Assembly (NCBI GenBank): GCA_017933935.1
Contig: JADWQK010001380.1
Coordinates: 3,348,001-3,412,000, forward strand
DNA from: Sesamia nonagrioides
Lineage: Eukaryota > Arthropoda > Insecta > Lepidoptera > Noctuidae
DNA: 64,000 nt
Direction of reading: 5' to 3'
The notes beneath the pieces were generated by a model. It saw nothing but the letters and a program-made list of their open reading frames with translations. It had not been told where the DNA came from and did no database searches. This document shows positions 1-11,196 of the stretch, piece after piece (position 1 is the stretch's first letter; every line of letters starts with the position of its first letter). A program made the translations under genes and the position numbers.

Positions 1-59
1 CGCCTTTCTCACCTCCGCGGATGCGGAGGTTAACGGAGGCGGAGGTAAAAGTACAAATT

Positions 60-139
60 GCCACCACCACCACCACCACCACCAACAACACCACCACCAA
101 CACCGCCACCACCAACACCAACACCACCACCACCATTAC
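60..139. repeat. CCA/CAA-rich low-complexity tract
   Basis: Imperfect CCA and CCAACA triplet runs. The frame reads as poly-Thr/Asn and is not a credible gene. The preceding bases 1-56 are GGAGGC-rich and resemble 1380-1475, so the tract may lie inside an element cut by the window edge. Confidence 0.8.
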
Positions 140-317
140 CGTTACCATTGGACCTTTGTTGTCATTTAATAAATTAAATTATTATTTCGTTTATTTATTT
201 TACTTACATATAATATACATTTTTAAATATTTGTATAAAAAAAAAAACAAAAGCATTTAAAAATCTAAAAAAATAGTAGCCCACCGGTATCGGGAACAGG
301 GTCCAAGCTACCGGCGG

Positions 318-1106
318 TCAGGGCTCCAGAGAGAGGAACTTCCTGACGATGCGAGCCGTGTCCAGCAGTACCGCTTTCTGAATCAAGCCCTTGATCCAGC
401 TGCCTAACGAGAGCCTCCTGAGGTGTTGGTCGAGGCTCTTGGCTATTAAGCCATTGGCTGTCACGACTATCGGTACAATGATTGCTGAATCCACTTCCCA
501 CATGTCGACAACCTCGTGAGCCAAGTCAAGATACTTGATTTGTTTATCTTTCTCGGCTTTCACGAGGTTTTCATCATGCGGGATGGTTATGTCAACAATC
601 ATTGCATGCCGCTCTGATCGATCCACCATCACTATATCAGGCTTATTGGCACCAATAGTCCTGTCAGTGATGATGGATCGATCCCAGTACAATGTGATAT
701 GGCCATTTTCGAGAACTGGGTCGGGCATATACCTGTAGTATGGCACCTCCGATTCCACAAGGTTGTATTTCAGAGCAAGTTGTTGATGAATTATCCTGGC
801 TACAAGGTTGTGTCTATGCAAGTACTCTCCGTTAGCTAGACGAGAACACCCGGAAATAATATGTCTGATTGATTCTCCCGGCCGGTGACATGCCCGACAG
901 ATGTCAACTGTGCCGTCTTTCACAATGAATCTCCAGTAATTGTTCGTCATCATAACTTCGTCCATAATTGCACAGCCAAAACCTTCGGTTTCCCCAAAGA
1001 GGTCACCGAAACGTAGCCAGGCTACGGACGCTTGAAAATCTACATCGGGCCCGTGTAAGGCTCGGAAAAAGCGTCCGTGAAGCTCCTTGCTCTGCCATAC
1101 CTCCAT
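318..1106 (-). pseudogene. C-terminal fragment of a LINE with zinc knuckle and restriction-like endonuclease (RLE) motif
   Basis: A 262-codon open frame with no reverse transcriptase, so it is the 3' part of a 5'-truncated retrotransposon ORF. A CX2CX8HX4C knuckle sits at residues 70, 73, 82 and 87. About 70 residues later comes Pro-Asp (156-157) followed 15 residues on by Asp172 in a VDITIP context, matching the PD-Xn-D core of the RLE carried by R2/R4/CRE-type LINEs. These proteins nick target DNA to start target-primed reverse transcription. The Met start is only the first ATG; (AAT)n lies just upstream and in-frame Asn codons read into it. A near-identical copy lies at the right edge (63478-64000) in the opposite orientation. 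Calling it LINE C terminus is firm; the exact clade is inferred. Confidence 0.75.
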
Positions 1107-1116
1107 GGGATCGTTA

Positions 1117-1745
1117 TTATTATTAAATAGAAAAAATTAAAATTTATGGTTAATTAAAACAATTTTAAATACGTACAATAATAGTAGTATACTTGGTAAA
1201 AAAAAATATTACCTTCTTGTAATGAAAATTAAGGAGAAAAACAAATTGTGTTTGCCGCATTCCCGCCTCGCACTAGTTGATTCTTGACCATTTCGCGCTC
1301 AAACGCGGCCAGACGGTTGTCGAGCGTCGCAGCTTGCACGTTATTTATTTTATAAATACGTAAATAAACCTCTGTTATAACTCCGCGAAAATTGTGCGGA
1401 GGCGGAGGCGGAAGCGAAGATACGATTTCTTGCGGAACTTCCGCAGTAACGGAAGCTCCGTTAGAACCCTAGTTGACATGCACGTGACACATACTATTTC
1501 GCTCCTCGCTAACTCCTTTTTTGTACTGTGTGCATTCAAAAAATGCTAGTTGAACCATCTTGACAAGGGAAAAAGATAAACTGTTTCGTGACACGCGATA
1601 AAAGGGTATAAACTTAGATTATGAATGGAAATTTGCAAAGTAATATTTTGTGTCTCCTGAATATGATCAAAGTGAGCAAAGATGCAGCAATCGTGTTTAA
1701 AAAAAAAGATTTGATTTTTCCACATACTACATCATCATTAAAAAA
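1117..1745. other. Unresolved AT-rich stretch with a GGCGGA-rich block
   Basis: Bases 1380-1475 hold GGAGGCGGAGGCGGAAG and a 3' edge reading GTTAGAACCCTAG, which could be a TIR-type element end. A short minus-strand frame around 1237-1370 ends in a stop but matches nothing I recognise. No RNA gene or host exon seen. Confidence 0.4.
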
Positions 1746-2039
1746 GCCATGGTGACCTAGTGGTTAAAACACCAGCCTCGCATGTATGAGTGTGCGGGTT
1801 CAATTCCAGGTCAGGCAAATACCAATGTAACTTTTCTAAAGTTATATGTACTTTCTAATTATATCTTGGACACCAATGACTTAAGGTGAAGGAAAACATC
1901 TTGAGGAAACCTGGACTTTATAAGTCTGAAATCGCCCACCCGCATTGAGCAAGCGTGGTGATTACGCTCAATCCTTCTCTGTATGAGAGGAGACCTGTGC
2001 CCAGCAGTAGGACGATAAAAGGTTGATGATGATGATGAC
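1746..2039 (+). mobile_element. tRNA-derived SINE, family B, near full length
   Basis: The head has an A-box-like GTGACCTAGTGG and a B-box-like GGTTCAATTCC at tRNA spacing. A body shared with the copies at 16612, 24893 and 35886 follows, ending in a (GATGAT)n tail. Pol III transcription from the internal promoter is the known mode of such elements. The GATGAT tail resembles RTE LINE tails in this window, which suggests (inference) RTE machinery moved it. Confidence 0.85.
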
Positions 2040-2103
2040 TTCATCATCAAAACTATATCTATGACATTAATGAAAGGTTGAGAAAAAAAAAGTGTAAACT
2101 GAG

Positions 2104-2293
2104 CTGATCATCATCAGCCTCTGCTCGTCCATTGCTGGACATAGGTCTCTTCCATGGCACACAAACAAGCTCGATCCTGAGCAGTTCTCCGCCAGGCACT
2201 ACCAGCCACCTTTTTGATGTCGTCGCTCCAACTCACCCAAGGGCGTCCTACGTTACGTTTGCCGAGACGCGGTCTCCCCGCGAAGACTCGTTA
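2104..2293 (-). mobile_element. RTE-clade LINE 3' fragment
   Basis: Begins with CATCATCATC (the inverted ATGATG tail) and, read on the minus strand, encodes the last part of the RTE C-terminal region seen more fully at 52052-52500. 5' truncated, non-coding. Confidence 0.75.
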
Positions 2294-2339
2294 GCTGATA
2301 ATTAGCAAGAATCCATTAAATAAAATAGAACTGTTCTTA

Positions 2340-2690
2340 ACATGAATTATTACATCACATAGCCCTAACTGTGAGGAATATGATATGGTAGAAGACGTTT
2401 TTCATATCTTAACGGAATGTGTCCGGTTTCAGAATGAGAGGGATGTATTGATTAATGAATTAGGTTTAATTAAAAACAATATAGGTCTATTTAACGAAAT
2501 TTTATCTGCACCTTTATCTTATACGGCCAAGAAGTTGTATAGTTTTGTAAGTCTTCGTTTTGTCAAATAGATATAATTGATAGATTTGTTTCACTTAGTG
2601 TGTTAGCTTAAGATAGTACTATAAGGTACAATGGGACTGCCATGTATTTATATACAAAAGTCCTAAAATAAATAAAGAGAAAAAAAAATC
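2340..2690 (+). pseudogene. LINE C-terminal end with 3' UTR
   Basis: A short frame ending at 2570 carries Cys-X10-His-X4-Cys, the zinc-knuckle remnant typical of the C terminus of APE-type LINEs. It is followed by ~120 nt of UTR with AATAAATAAAG and an A-rich tail near 2680. Clade uncertain (I/R1/jockey-like). Confidence 0.5.
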
Positions 2691-2805
2691 AAATAGCAAC
2701 TTGGGAGGTTGTTATGTGTGGGTCTATATGCAGTCGGTTCGCGTAAAATCTGATATTCAGCTGCATTCGAATAAAGTGGAATCCTCTTTTCTTTTCCTTT
2801 TATTT

Positions 2806-3132
2806 CGGATGTCTGGTGAAACCGTACGGAGGACGGGTCTGAGCAGTTGTGTTGCGATGTGTGGCGGGTACGATGTGCCAAATGTTGTTGTATCGGGAGT
2901 TTGGTCGTGGAAAGTCTCCAGATCAATCTCCCTCTAGCGCAGCTTCGTTTGGTCATGTTGGTCTTGGGTTTAATATTGCATCACCTCGCTCATCTGCCGT
3001 CATCCTTCCTATTCCTAAGTTTTTTAAGTGAATAGGCTTAATAAACTAGTGCGCTTTACCATCAGCGATTGCATCACTGCTTACCATCAGGCGGGATTGC
3101 AGTGAAGCACTAATTTATAATTATTAAAAAAA
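2806..3132 (+). mobile_element. Repeat A, partial
   Basis: Sense reading ends in TTTATAATTATT plus a poly(A). Matches eight other copies. The last ~100 nt (from about GTGAATAGGCTTAATAAAC) are the 3' end of the SLEHR LINE. The 5' third is missing. The frames across it are not conserved in sense and are not genes. Confidence 0.8.
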
Positions 3133-3684
3133 AAAACAAAATTCAAAATCAAACATGGATAAACAAAATGTTAGATTGTTTTCATCTAATAAAAAAAAAG
3201 TAAAGTTCAAGTTATTTCATAGCAAACATACCTACATTTGTGTTGAAATGTTTACATTAGGCATACAAAAGGAAACAACATAAATATTAAAATAAAAGCA
3301 ATTTCCAATTAATAAAAATTATAATATTTTAAAAAACCAAAGACTTGGAAGATGAATATACAATACAATTTATTGTAGATATTCACAAAAATAATAAATT
3401 AAAATAAATAATCCTTTTTTATACGAAGACATAATACAATTTTATTGTATTCAAAGTCTTGTTTTTTAATAACATTTGGGACGCCTCTACTCTTTCTTTG
3501 TTCGAGGGGCTCACAAGCGTGACATTTTCTAGTTCCCGCTTATTACCAAGGCTTTCGTTACATTTTTCACGTGTAATCGTTTCTGTGACGTATTTGTTAC
3601 TTTCTGACATGTCTGTTCCTATTTAGGAACTTTTGGAATTATACGTTACATTCCTTGTCCAATGAAGGCCAGCCTGCACCGCAG
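3133..3684. other. Unresolved AT-rich spacer
   Basis: Mostly A/T with short A-runs. Small frames look random. I see no recognisable element. Confidence 0.6.
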
Positions 3685-4125
3685 CTTATTTTTTTTTTTT
3701 TTAATAGTTATAAACTACCTAGTGCTTGACTGCAATCCCGCCTGATGGTAAGCAGTGATGCAATCGTTGATGGTAAAGCACACTAGCTTATTAAGCCTAT
3801 TCACTCAACAAAACTGAGTGAATAGGAAGGAAGACGGCAGTTGAGCGAGGTGATGCAATGTTTAACCCAACAACACGACCAACGATGCTGCGCCAGAGGA
3901 TGATCTGGAGAGCCTTCACGACCAAACTCCCGACACAACAACATTAGGCACATCGTACCCGGCACACATCGCAACACAACTGCTCAGACCCGTTCTCCGT
4001 ACGGCTTCACCAGACATCATGCCGGAACACGACGAATCGCTTGGCGGCAAGACTTTGTCTGGTGGGTGGTAACTTATGCCGGCGGCTGATGTTGTTGCCT
4101 ACCACCGAGAAAGCTGAGCCAGTAA
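3685..4125 (-). mobile_element. Repeat A, near full length
   Basis: Opens with a T-run (the inverted poly(A)) and extends to the 5' edge CTCGGTGGTAGGC on the minus strand. Good reference copy for the family, about 430 bp. No clear tRNA A or B box at its 5' end. Confidence 0.85.
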
Positions 4126-4134
4126 ATATATATT

Positions 4135-4410
4135 CCCAAGTATTACCTCCGACTTTGTTTCGGCGTTTCTTCTCAGAGCTTACTAGGAAATGAAGCGGTA
4201 AAAATTTCGATCCAGCCGTCCCTTGCAGATCTCTACAGCGACGCCCTAAGCCGAGGTTCATACCCCAGAGGTGGTGCCCGTAGCGTGTTGTCGCTTAGAT
4301 TTTAAATCCCCTGGCTGGAGGCTTTAAATTCACTTAAGGCAGCCCCAGGATAATCCGGTTAAAAAGCCACGACCTCGAAAGGTCAACTACGAGATGCCAT
4401 CATAAAATGT
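4135..4410 (+). mobile_element. SINE-like repeat, family Q
   Basis: Carries the B-box-like GAGGTTCATACCCC preceded by CGACGCCCTAAG. The same unit is present in reverse at 48505-48830. A tRNA-derived origin is likely from the B box, but no good A box was seen. Confidence 0.5.
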
Positions 4411-4506
4411 ATATACGCGCCTGACTGGTTAATTTTGAATATTGTAATCTGTTTTGTGTCAGTATCAATTGTCCGTAAATTACTCTACTATTATTTTAAG
4501 TCGATT

Positions 4507-4637
4507 AATCGATCTTTATAAGTCTGAAATCGCCAATCCGCATTGAGTAAGCGTGGTGATTACGCTCAATCGTTCTCTGTATGAGAGGAGAGCTGTGCCC
4601 AGCAGTGGGACTATAAAAGGTTGCTGATGAATCGATC
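4507..4637 (+). mobile_element. SINE-B, 5'-truncated, with short target duplication
   Basis: Contains only the 3' body and a degraded GATGA tail. Flanked on both sides by AATCGATC (4507-4514 and 4630-4637), consistent with a short target-site duplication. Confidence 0.65.
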
Positions 4638-4639
4638 GG

Positions 4640-5375
4640 TATTCGAATAAATTATGATTTTTTTATTAAGAGCGGGTAACACCATGGAGTGAATGGTAAC
4701 ACCGACTAGAGTTGCGTTTGACATAGCGATCGACCATTGGCGCGGGCATATGCTTTGCTCAAGCTTCGATCGAGCGGGTTGGTCACACTCAAACTCAGTG
4801 GCTCTTATCTGTTTTTAATCTGAGATCATCGATGTAATCCCTTAATACTAAAGTGATCTAATTGTCTATACAGTTAAAATAATAAGAATCGAACATCACA
4901 CTATAGTTATTGTTAACGTTTTTCTCGAAATACCGGCCACGATGGATGCTCATGCGGATGAGAAGACACCTCAACTATCCGGAACATCGGCCCCGCCTTC
5001 CTGACGTTTTTCCCCGACATATAAATAGGTACTTTACGTTACTTCAAGTTGTTCAATATTTCTTATTAAATTTGAACTCTTGCTAATGAGAGATCAGTAA
5101 GCAGTGAGGCAGTTTAGTTTCAGGGCTATTTTGTTTAACAATTATTAAACTAAGGCTTTGGAGACCGTCATAAACCTTGAAATCTGGGACGCCAATTTAT
5201 GTTACGTCTATCATTATAGGCGCCAATATTTGTACAGGATCCATTAAATGTATCCCTAAAATGGCCAGCCATTTATTATTATCCCAGAAACACTATACTA
5301 AGAGACTCGGTCAATCGTTGTTTACAGAATAACAAACAATGTCACGAGACTGTTTGTCGAACGACTGGAGTACAG
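4640..5375. other. Unresolved region with a TATA-like motif
   Basis: Mixed composition. TATAAATAGG near 5020 downstream of a GC-rich stretch resembles the promoter part of an LTR or a stray pol II promoter. No primer-binding site, polypurine tract or paired LTR was found, so no LTR element is called. Confidence 0.3.
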
Positions 5376-5526
5376 GTAGGGTTACCATGTGAGGCGCGAA
5401 AAAATACAGGATAACTCCAAAGGAAAGGGGTGGGGGGTGTTCACAACATCTTTGCTTCTTTCAATGAGTAGATACTTAGGTGAAACGCGTAAACACAGCC
5501 GAAAGTCGCGAAGCCTAAAGGTACTG

Positions 5527-5936
5527 CGAGGTTCTCGGTGGTAGGCCATAACATCGGCTGCCGGCGGAAGTTACCACCCACCAGACAAAATCTTGCCGCC
5601 AAGCGATTCGTCGTGTTCCGGCATGATGTCTGGTGAAGCCGTACGGAGGACGGGTCTGAGCAGTTGTGTTGCGATGTGTGGCGGGTTGTGTCGGGAGTTT
5701 GATCGTGGAGAGTCTCCAGATCAATCTCCCTCTAGCGCAGCATCGTTTTGTCGTGTTGGTCTTGGGTTTAACATTTCATCACCTCGCTCTACTGCCGTCA
5801 TCCTTCCTATTCCTAAGTTTTTTAAGTGAATAGGCTTAATAAACATGTGCGCTTTACCATCAACGATTGCGTCACTGCTTACCATCAGGCGGGATTGCAG
5901 TCAAGCACTAGTTTATAATTATTTAAAAAAAAGCTA
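5527..5936 (+). mobile_element. Repeat A, near full length
   Basis: Sense on plus: from the GGTAGGCCATAACATCGG start region to a poly(A) near 5925. Lacks ~20 nt in the middle compared with other copies. Inserted in the hAT-like shell. Confidence 0.85.
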
Positions 5937-6066
5937 CCATGAGTTTTCATAACGATACGCTCTCATTGGTTAAGAGTTCTTACAAGCTTGAAGCGGACCA
6001 ATCGATGAGGCAAACGCGGTCGATATCGATGATCAAGTCTTCGTAGTGAGCACTTATGGTAGCCAC
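5932..6066. mobile_element. Possible small MITE
   Basis: GCTACCATGAGTT at the left and GCTACCATAAGTG (reverse complement) at the right form ~13-bp inverted ends of a ~133-bp unit directly abutting the Repeat A tail. Single copy here, so tentative. Confidence 0.35.
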
Positions 6067-6418
6067 ACAGGAAGATACAGGGTATACAATGGTAAAGTGA
6101 AACACCGCAGACGCAGATACAGACAGCGTGAGTTTTGCATTTGAAGGATTTCGCTCTTGTGACCAGTACTACCGACTTTCCTCAAAATACCGGATAGTGT
6201 AATGTCCGGTATTACGATTTTTTACCAAACAGGCGTTGAAAATCCCGGACTGTACGATTAAATACCGGACATCTGGACACCCTACTGAACTAGCACACTG
6301 ATATTTATCGGAGCTTGTTACAGTGGATAATTAATTTATTGTTAGTAGTAGCTATTGAGGAGAAGGGTGCTTGTATTCTTGAGTAGGTTGTTGTGCCAAC
6401 CTCTCTAGATTGATCATT

Positions 6419-6478
6419 AGAATCTCAGCTCAAAATAACTCTATAAATCTTTATGGGGGTCTTTTGAGCTGAGATTCT
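6419..6478. repeat. Snapback inverted duplication
   Basis: 17-nt perfect arms (AGAATCTCAGCTCAAAA and its complement) around a 26-nt loop. The surrounding 6286-6892 is otherwise AT-rich DNA in which I recognise nothing. Confidence 0.8.
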
Positions 6479-6937
6479 ATCTACTAGAACAAACTCATTA
6501 TAATACCTATTGTTTTTCGTCAAATAAAAACAAATTTGACTTCACACCGTTTAAGCCACCGAAATAGTTATTAAATTATGAACCTTACCGTTATAGAAAT
6601 TAAGTTTTTTTTTATAAAAAGAACTGTATTTAAAAAAAATATATAAAATGGCAGCTTAGTTTGGTATTAAGTTGTCACTTTTGTATTAAGAACTCAATGA
6701 ATTTAAAAAAGTTCGAAATACAAATACTCACTCAAAGATTAAGGCTGAAACTATTGTAATGTTAGATTTTGTTTTGTAACAAGATGGCATGGGGTTTGTT
6801 TTATTTTGCCCTGCCTTGTTCTTTTACTAAAATAAAAATAGCGTGAGATTTGCCTTATAACATGAAATTTCTTTCATTGAAAGAACCGATAAAACTGGTC
6901 TATCTCTATAAGAGATTAGTCGGAACAAAGAAACAAA

Positions 6938-7012
6938 CAGGCGCCCTTCCGCTCTGCCCTGAGCGGGAGAATTCATTTGATGATTTCCCATCACAACAAA
7001 AAAAAAAAAGGA
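6938..7012 (+). mobile_element. R1-clade LINE 3' tail
   Basis: GAGCGGGAGAATTCATTTGATG followed by GATTTCCCATCACAAC and a poly(A). This is the same terminal sequence as the R1-type 3' ends at 27776, 51092, 61380 and 61955. Confidence 0.7.
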
Positions 7013-7019
7013 AAGGCTT

Positions 7020-7172
7020 GTAGCGGTACCTAAAAACGCCAAAAATAAACAACGCGTAGTACTGACGTCACACGAATTCTGCATCTCGCAATCAAAGTTT
7101 ACCGTGCAACTAGCATAATACAACTTCCCAATTTCAACCATTGGGCAAGTGCCCACCAGACATAACACCCGT
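7020..7172 (-). repeat. Dispersed repeat W
   Basis: On the minus strand it matches 16960-17075 (shared GCCCAATGGTT-like block and AATGCAGGATCCGTGTG-like block, diverged). Identity unknown. The overlapping frame has a Cys pattern but no family I recognise. Confidence 0.5.
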
Positions 7173-7413
7173 CTTATCGGAGGATGAGTGAACTTTATTC
7201 TCTGTTCCTCATGCCTCCACAGACTTTTTTAAGTACCTACATGTTTCTTTTTAAAATAAATTTTCCGATTATACTTTCAAAATATATGCATTTAGTAGTA
7301 AGAGCTGTTATTTTGATATCAGTAACAGATTTCGATTTTACTTATTTCTTTATGTAACGTTACTCGATTGCAACACAATAAAGAGTATTTTATTACATTT
7401 GCATAAGAGCATA

Positions 7414-8225
7414 CAGTATGTTAAATAACAGAGGGCGTTCCCTTAAACTCGTTAATATATATCATTAATAGATTAAAATAAAAATATCAGCATAGAAAAA
7501 TAAGCATAAAAAAATCCGAATAAAAACCTCCTGTTTTAAATCAAAATAGTAATCGTCATGTATAGATAAATTGCGACGTTGCCGTCTTTCATGTTCGCGT
7601 GTACAGTGTGTTTCTTTTACATGTCAATTTAAAAATTTTATTGAATATTTTCTTATTGGAAAAAATTTTAAAACGTTTTGTTTTCGAATGGAAATATTTT
7701 TTTAACACCCTTGCTCGTAAAGCTGATGTAATTCCACCGGTTTTAAATATGTAAAGCAGGCCATAACAAACGCGTGTTTTATCAAAGCAAATAGTTAAGT
7801 TATTGTCCATAACAGCATTATTTTCCATAACAGCATTATTTTCCATTTCAAGTAATTATGGAACTGATCGCCGCCGCACGGCTCGCGCTGCGCGCTGTTC
7901 CATATTTGAAATGGCAAATAATAATACTAATGGAGGGAAAGCAACAGTGTGCATTCACAGATTGAGTTTATTTAAAATGAACAAAATATAAAATACTTCT
8001 TTTCTGTTTCCTCGCAAGTGTGTTAAAAAACGTCGTACGATATACGTGCGTATTGGTTATAACATGCTCGGCTCAATTACACCCTCGCCTTCGGCTCGGG
8101 CTGAAATTCCGACTCGCATGTTATAACCATCATTACGCACTAATATCGTAATGTACTATTTTAGCATGTATGTATGCTATACTATTTCGGGTTAACGGGA
8201 ACGCCCTCTGTTAGTTAACATACTG
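7414..8225. mobile_element. Non-autonomous TIR element flanked by TA
   Basis: CAGTATGTTAA(A/C)TAACAGAGGGCGTTCCC at both ends in inverted orientation, each bordered by TA, as in Tc1/mariner-type elements. Interior has two palindromes: about 7846-7914, and 8055-8128 with GGTTATAACATG arms. A shorter, flipped relative sits at 10778-11177. No transposase frame. Confidence 0.75.
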
Positions 8226-8227
8226 TA

Positions 8228-8660
8228 TAACATCCCAGTACAACGCATTAAAAATTAATACATTGCAGAATAAATCCATCGATAGTGCCAATCGATCGCC
8301 ATTTTGAATTCCTGTTTCAACAATATTTTCAACAAAAACTCATCCGTGGACATCGCGTCAATCCCAAACATTTTGATCGTTTATTTCAAACCATAGGTTT
8401 CAGTTTTTCTTTTATTATTTTGCTGTGGACGTATTTTCATGCCTCTCTGTATGTGTGGTGTGTTTTCAAACTCAAGAGGAACATTCACTTTACGAATATA
8501 TTATCCTGTTAGATTCTGTTAGTGAATTCCAGTTTATTTATCTATTCCGATAAAGGTCTGCTCCGGAAAGGTAACGTTTTTCGAATGTTTTTCGTTTGAC
8601 AATATATCTATTCCAAAGCTTCGGTGACTCATATAAGTCAATTTGTTATCAGAGATTGAC
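8228..8660. other. Unresolved region
   Basis: Contains a 75-codon open frame (8285-8512) that starts with ATG but matches no family I know and has no homolog elsewhere in the window. Probably chance. Confidence 0.4.
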
Positions 8661-9191
8661 GTTCCGCCGAAATAGCTTAGGCTAGTGCCCATAAAATAAG
8701 GTGGATATTCTATTTTAATCTGCCGAATCTTTTCTATTGTTATATATATTACTAGCTGTACCCCGCGGTTTCACCCGCGTAAGCTCCGAACCGAAAGAGC
8801 TCAGTTGATATAAAATAAGCGCCTGATAAAATAATGAGAGCAATATGAACGTCCGCGTTTTCTCCCGTTTTCGCTACATTTTTTGTTCCTGCTCTGCTCC
8901 TATTGGCCATAGCGGGATGTTATATAGCCTATGTCCTTTATCAGGCTTTAGACTGTCTGTGTACCAAATTTCATTACAATCGGTTTAGTAGTTTTGGCGT
9001 GAAAGCCGGACAGACAGACAGACAGAGATACTTTCGCATTTATAATATTAGTATGGATAGTTATATCTATTGCATTGATATTTTTATGTAACTATGGAAA
9101 CAAATTCCAGTTCAGTTGTAGGGAAAAGTTCGGCAGATTAAAATTACTTACCTTATTTTATGGACACTAGCCTAAGCTTTTTTTGGCGGAA
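8661..9191. mobile_element. Foldback element with a Helitron in its loop
   Basis: Left arm 8661-8734 and right arm 9121-9191 are inverted copies (GTTCCGCC, CTTAGGCTAGTG, CATAAAATAAGGT and AATCTGCCGAA are all recovered inverted). The interior is almost entirely the Helitron-like unit 8751-9058. Confidence 0.7.
8751..9058 (-). mobile_element. Non-autonomous Helitron-like unit, family F
   Basis: On the minus strand it starts ATCCATACTAATATTATAAA and ends GGTTTCACCCGCG-type hairpin then CTAGT (seen inverted as ACTAGCTG). TC...CTAG ends with a subterminal GC hairpin and no TIR or target duplication fit rolling-circle elements of the lepidopteran short-Helitron kind. Contains a (GTCT)n tract near the 5' end. 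Confidence 0.75.
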
Positions 9192-9245
9192 CTTCAAAAA
9201 GATATCATGAAAAACCACAAAGTTATGAACTTGTTATCCTTTATA

Positions 9246-9653
9246 TAAATTACAAACTAGCGCTTGACTGCAATCCCGCCTGATGGTAAGCAGTGATGCA
9301 ATCGTTGATGGTAAAGCGCGCCAGTTTATTAAGCCTACTCACTTAAAAGAACTGAGTAAATAGGAAGGAAGACGGCAGTTGAGCGCGGTGATGCAATGTT
9401 AAACCCAACAACACGACCAACGATGCTGCGCCAGAGGGATATTGATCTGGAGGCCCTCCACAACCAAACTCCCGACACAACAACATTTCGCGCATCGTAC
9501 CCGGCACGTACATCGCAACACAACTGCTCAGACCCGTCCTCCGTACGGCTTCACCAGACATCATGCCGGAACACGATGAATCGCTTGGCGGCATGACTTT
9601 GTCTGGTGGGTGGTAACTTACGCCGGCGGCTGATGTTGTGGCCTACCACCGAA
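9246..9653 (-). mobile_element. Repeat A, near full length
   Basis: Tail side at left, 5' edge (GGTGGTAGGCCACAAC) at right. Matches 3685-4125 throughout with scattered substitutions. Confidence 0.85.
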
Positions 9654-9654
9654 T

Positions 9655-9865
9655 CCTACTTGGTTGTCCCAACAAAAATATGGTCAACGTCCGCCCGCCC
9701 GGCCGCGCATGAAGCAGCGCGCCACGGGTGGCCCTGCTGTACTGTGCTCCTAGTACTATGATCTACCGTCAGCTGTGTTGTGCCCTCGGTAACCACACTG
9801 CAACAATTTCTACCTAAATGTATTTGGGAAGAAACAAACTATATTCAGGTTTCAAGTAAAAATAA
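9655..9865 (+). repeat. Dispersed repeat P (part of repeat RP)
   Basis: CTACTTGGTTGT through ACACTGCAACAATTTCTA to ATATTCAGGTTTC matches 28965-29215. Partial inverted copies at 42021-42185 and 46960-47060. Function unknown. Confidence 0.65.
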
Positions 9866-10444
9866 CGTTGTAAAAAATTCTAATATTCTGTTTAGTTTCT
9901 TTTATGATCTTCCTGTACAAGTTTTGTAGACGTTGTTTTTCTCCTTTCCTTTCTTTATTTATAATTATGTTTTTTTTTTACTGTACCTACTATAATTGTT
10001 TACAAAATAAAAAGTTTACTTTAACGCTTTACTCTCCAATTACGCATCTTCTCATAACATTTGCACAGTCAAAATCGTATTCCATATTATTTGACATCAA
10101 CAAATACAGTACAAAATACGGCTCAAACCTAAATATGTAGAGCTAATCTCAAACTCGATGTTTACCACTACAGCAAACGGAGTTAGTTATCCAATGCCAG
10201 AGTAATGCTGTTACGTTTAAAATCTAGTTATGACCCGCCTCCACCCGCCTCGTAATACTGACTTCACATTTTGGCCGGTTTATTTTGATTCAATTTTCGC
10301 TAAAAGCTTCAAGGAGAAAAGAGATTTTCTTTATATTCGATAATATGTTACGATTTTCGACTTTATATATTACATAGTTTGAATTGTTTCGGTTCACAAC
10401 AAAATGTGAGTTGGCCAACTTTCATGATTGAAAAACTTTATAAA
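9866..10444. other. Unresolved AT-rich stretch
   Basis: A 78-codon frame (9904-10140) is T-rich and unconvincing. No element edge recognised. Confidence 0.5.
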
Positions 10445-10669
10445 ATAAAAAATATTATTTAAAAACAAAAAACCCGCCTGCATAAAACTCTAACGAACTG
10501 AAAAGGTAGAAACAAGTTGAACAATCGCAGTTGGGGGACTGTTCTATGGAATACTTGTTTATCTAGCTAAAAAGTCTCCCAACTGCGATTGTTCAACTTG
10601 TTTCTACCTTTTCAGTTCGTTAGAGTTTTATGCAGGCGGGTTTTTTGTTTTTAAATAATATTTTTTATT
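10445..10669. mobile_element. Long palindrome (foldback unit)
   Basis: Arms 10445-10540 and 10573-10669 are inverted copies of ~96 nt with one clear mismatch and a 32-nt loop. A single arm (TTCTACCTTTTCAGTTCG to TTTTTTATT) recurs alone at 43414-43480. The paired form is either a foldback MITE or a large snapback. Confidence 0.85.
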
Positions 10670-10777
10670 TCTTTCTTTTTAGTTTTGACAAATTATGTTT
10701 CTAATGGTGGAAAACTTAAAAAAATTGTTTAATTTCTTTTTTCATCGTTCCATTTAATATTAAAAGTGCACGTTATA

Positions 10778-11177
10778 CAGTATGTTAACTAACAGAGGGC
10801 GTTCCCGTTAACCCGAAATAGTATAGCATACATACATGCTAAAAAAAAAAAAATCCATTCGAAAACAAAATGTTTTATAATTTTTTCCAATATGAAAATA
10901 TTCAATAAAATTTTTAAATTGACATGTAAAAGAAACACACTGTACACGCGAACATGAAAGACGGCAACGTCGCAATTTATTTATACATGACGACTACTAT
11001 TTTGTTTTAAAACAGGAGGTTTCAAATTTATTTCCAATTAGAATTTTTTTTATTCGGATTTTTTATGCTTATTTTTCTATGCTGATATTTTTATTTTAAT
11101 ATATTAATGATATAAATTAACGAGTTTAAGGGAACGCCCTCTGTTGAAAATATGTATACAGTATGTTAAACATACTG
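10778..11177. mobile_element. Deleted, inverted relative of the 7414-8225 element
   Basis: Left end CAGTATGTTAACTAACAGAG equals the right TIR of the first copy. The interior shares AGACGGCAACGTCGCAATTT and neighbours. About half of the interior is lost. The right TIR is rearranged into a small palindrome (TACAGTATGTTAAACATACT). Confidence 0.75.
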
Positions 11178-11196
11178 TATACATAAAAACTTTAAA

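Larger units (their letters stand above)
5376..6285. mobile_element. hAT-like non-autonomous shell interrupted by Repeat A
   Basis: Left edge GTAGGGTTACCATG and right edge (reverse complement) GTAGGGTGTCCAGATG make a degenerate terminal inverted repeat of the CAGGG-type hAT style. Interior repeats of ATACCGGAC/TCCGGTATT lie near the right end. The interior is occupied by Repeat A and a small inverted-repeat element. No transposase seen and no 8-bp duplication established. Confidence 0.35.

Noticed and set aside
21..260. 79-codon frame rich in Thr and Asn
   Set aside because: It is a translated CCA/CAA low-complexity tract with an AT-rich end; no domain.
4920..5180. Possible solo LTR with TATAAATAGG
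   Set aside because: No second LTR, primer-binding site, TG/CA edges or target duplication could be established.
5593..5829. Cys-rich 60-80-codon frames in Repeat A copies
   Set aside because: Open in several frames at once, broken in many copies and overlapping a non-coding retro-repeat; not a protein family.
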